From: Sphingomonas caseinilytica
Lineage (GTDB): Bacteria > Pseudomonadota > Alphaproteobacteria > Sphingomonadales > Sphingomonadaceae
Length of the DNA stretch: 64,000 nucleotides
Reading direction: 5' to 3'
Assembly (NCBI RefSeq): GCF_023516455.1
Contig: NZ_JAMGBA010000001.1
Span: 1,240,001 to 1,304,000, forward strand
Positions 63,064-64,000 of this stretch are shown here, one piece after another; the stretch's first letter is position 1, and each line of letters begins with the position of its first letter. The position numbers and the translations under genes are program-made. Below the pieces are notes generated by a model. The model was not told the origin of the DNA, did not search any database, and saw only the letters and a list, made by a program, of their open reading frames with translations.

Positions 63064-64000
63064 AGCGGCCGGGAGCATCCTCGATCGGCTTTAGCTTGCC
63101 TTCGCCCGGAACCCTCGCGCCTTCGGCCTTCACCTTCTTTCCGTTCAGGCCCTTCACCCATTCTATCCAGTCGGGCCACCAGCTGCCTTTATGCTCGGTC
63201 GAATAGGCGATGAATTCCTGGAGCGTCGAAGCGGGCTCGTCGCTCGTCCAATATTGATATTTCTCCGCGGCCGGCGGGTTCACGACCCCGGCGATATGCC
63301 CGGAACCGGCAAGGACGAAGCGATTGGGGCCCTTCAGGATCCGGGTCAGTTTCCAAACACTCGGAGCTGGCGCGATATGGTCTTCGCGGCCCGCCTGGAT
63401 ATAGGCCGGCGTCTCGATCTTGCCGAGATCGATCGGGACCCCAAGCACGCTCATCGCGCCGGGCTGGATCATCAGGTTCTGCCGGTAGAGGCGGTCGAGA
63501 TAGTCGCGGTGCCATTCACCCGGAAGGTTGGTGACGTCCCCGTTCCAGTGGAGCAGGTCGAACGGCGCCGGTTCCTTCCCCAGCAGGTAATTGTTGACGA
63601 CATAATTCCAGATGAGGTCGCGCCCGCGCAGCAGGTTGAAGGTCGCGGCCATTACACGACCATCGAGCACCCCTGTTTCCGCCGTCAGCTGCTGTAGTGT
63701 CGTCAGGGTCTCGTCGCCGACGAACAGCTTGAGGTCGCCGGGATCTTCAAAATCAACCTGCGCGGTCAGGAAGGTGACGCTGGCGACCTTGTCGGCCTTC
63801 TTCTCGGCGGCGAGATAGGCGAGGGTCGCGGCCAGGGTCGTCCCGGCAACGCAATAGCCGATGGTGTGGACCGACTTCACGCCGAGCAGGTCGCGAACGA
63901 CGTCGACCGCCTGTTCCTGCGCGGCGACATAATCGTCCATCATGATGTCGCGAATGCTCTCATCAGCGGATTTCCAGCTGACCATGAACAGGGTGACGCC
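63047..64000 (-). CDS. phaC: Class I poly(3-hydroxyalkanoate) synthase PhaC (5' partial)
   Basis: C-terminal part (about 318 codons) of PhaC; the frame runs off the right edge (G-V-T-L-F-M-V-S-W in the last bases). Catalytic Cys in the lipase-like box G-Y-C-V-A-G, Asp in G-R-E-D-H-I-A-P, His in G-S-G-H-I-A-G-V-V-N-P-P. It polymerises hydroxyacyl-CoA into storage granules; the phasin at 55 kb should coat them. Ends in V-R-T-R. Confidence 0.94.
   Translation of the reverse strand, partial: GVTLFMVSWKSADESIRDIMMDDYVAAQEQAVDVVRDLLGVKSVHTIGYCVAGTTLAATLAYLAAEKKADKVASVTFLTAQVDFEDPGDLKLFVGDETLTTLQQLTAETGVLDGRVMAATFNLLRGRDLIWNYVVNNYLLGKEPAPFDLLHWNGDVTNLPGEWHRDYLDRLYRQNLMIQPGAMSVLGVPIDLGKIETPAYIQAGREDHIAPAPSVWKLTRILKGPNRFVLAGSGHIAGVVNPPAAEKYQYWTSDEPASTLQEFIAYSTEHKGSWWPDWIEWVKGLNGKKVKAEGARVPGEGKLKPIEDAPGRYVRTR

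Overview
The window is about 64 kb of GC-rich, tightly packed chromosomal DNA from an alphaproteobacterium, almost certainly a sphingomonad (Sphingomonas/Sphingomicrobium-like). The main reasons are a serine palmitoyltransferase gene paired with its own acyl carrier protein, a SciP/DUF1153 cell-cycle regulator, a PHA synthase and a phasin, OhrR/Ohr, an ATP12-type F1 assembly chaperone, and several small proteins of types seen in sphingomonads. No rRNA, tRNA, insertion sequence, integrase, prophage or CRISPR array was seen. Genes are on both strands in short operons, often with 1-4 bp start/stop overlaps.

Layout. 0-10.4 kb: partial GNAT gene, 2OG oxygenase, PF10118-type hydrolase divergent from a TetR regulator whose start codon lies in a perfect palindrome, VOC protein, a lipoprotein bracketed by two copies of a repeat, an HTH protein, obgE with an overlapping SDR/epimerase, a stand-alone PycTM-like membrane protein, and an AraC regulator divergent from an SDR/HbpS/SnoaL-like operon. 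10.4-13.2 kb: secreted amidohydrolase, then the ohr-ohrR peroxide module with repeated operator-like sites, and a 59-codon minus-strand gene with a GTG start.

13.3-24.0 kb is the most interesting part: ACP and serine palmitoyltransferase, a hybrid histidine kinase, a convergent operon of DUF2141 protein, DAG/ceramide-kinase-family enzyme and Tam41-like nucleotidyltransferase, then lptF-lptG, a membrane fatty-acid desaturase and a long GNAT-fold protein resembling the bacterial ceramide synthase type. Together these read as a sphingolipid synthesis, head-group activation and possibly export region. The proposed ceramide to ceramide-1-phosphate to CDP-ceramide route is inference.

24-44 kb is mostly housekeeping: xthA, an XRE-type regulator with 10-bp-phased repeats at its promoter, erpA, an M23 peptidase, serC (with a structured leader) and serA, an esterase, a TonB-C-like secreted protein, purA, acyP, fabI, a YihY protein, a DnaJ-type chaperone, pdxH with a His-rich CDF transporter and a PhzF protein, a BaiN-like flavoprotein, mnmA and sciP. 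44-64 kb: two GlsB/YeaQ stress membrane proteins with EcfG-like promoter motifs around a SIMPL protein, an RND efflux pair whose permease has an extra two-helix insert, a DUF445 protein, an amidohydrolase, murA, clpS, a phasin, gmk, the ATP12 chaperone, a HAD phosphatase, an RluC-type pseudouridine synthase, a DUF4893-like lipoprotein, rarD, and a PHA synthase cut by the window end.
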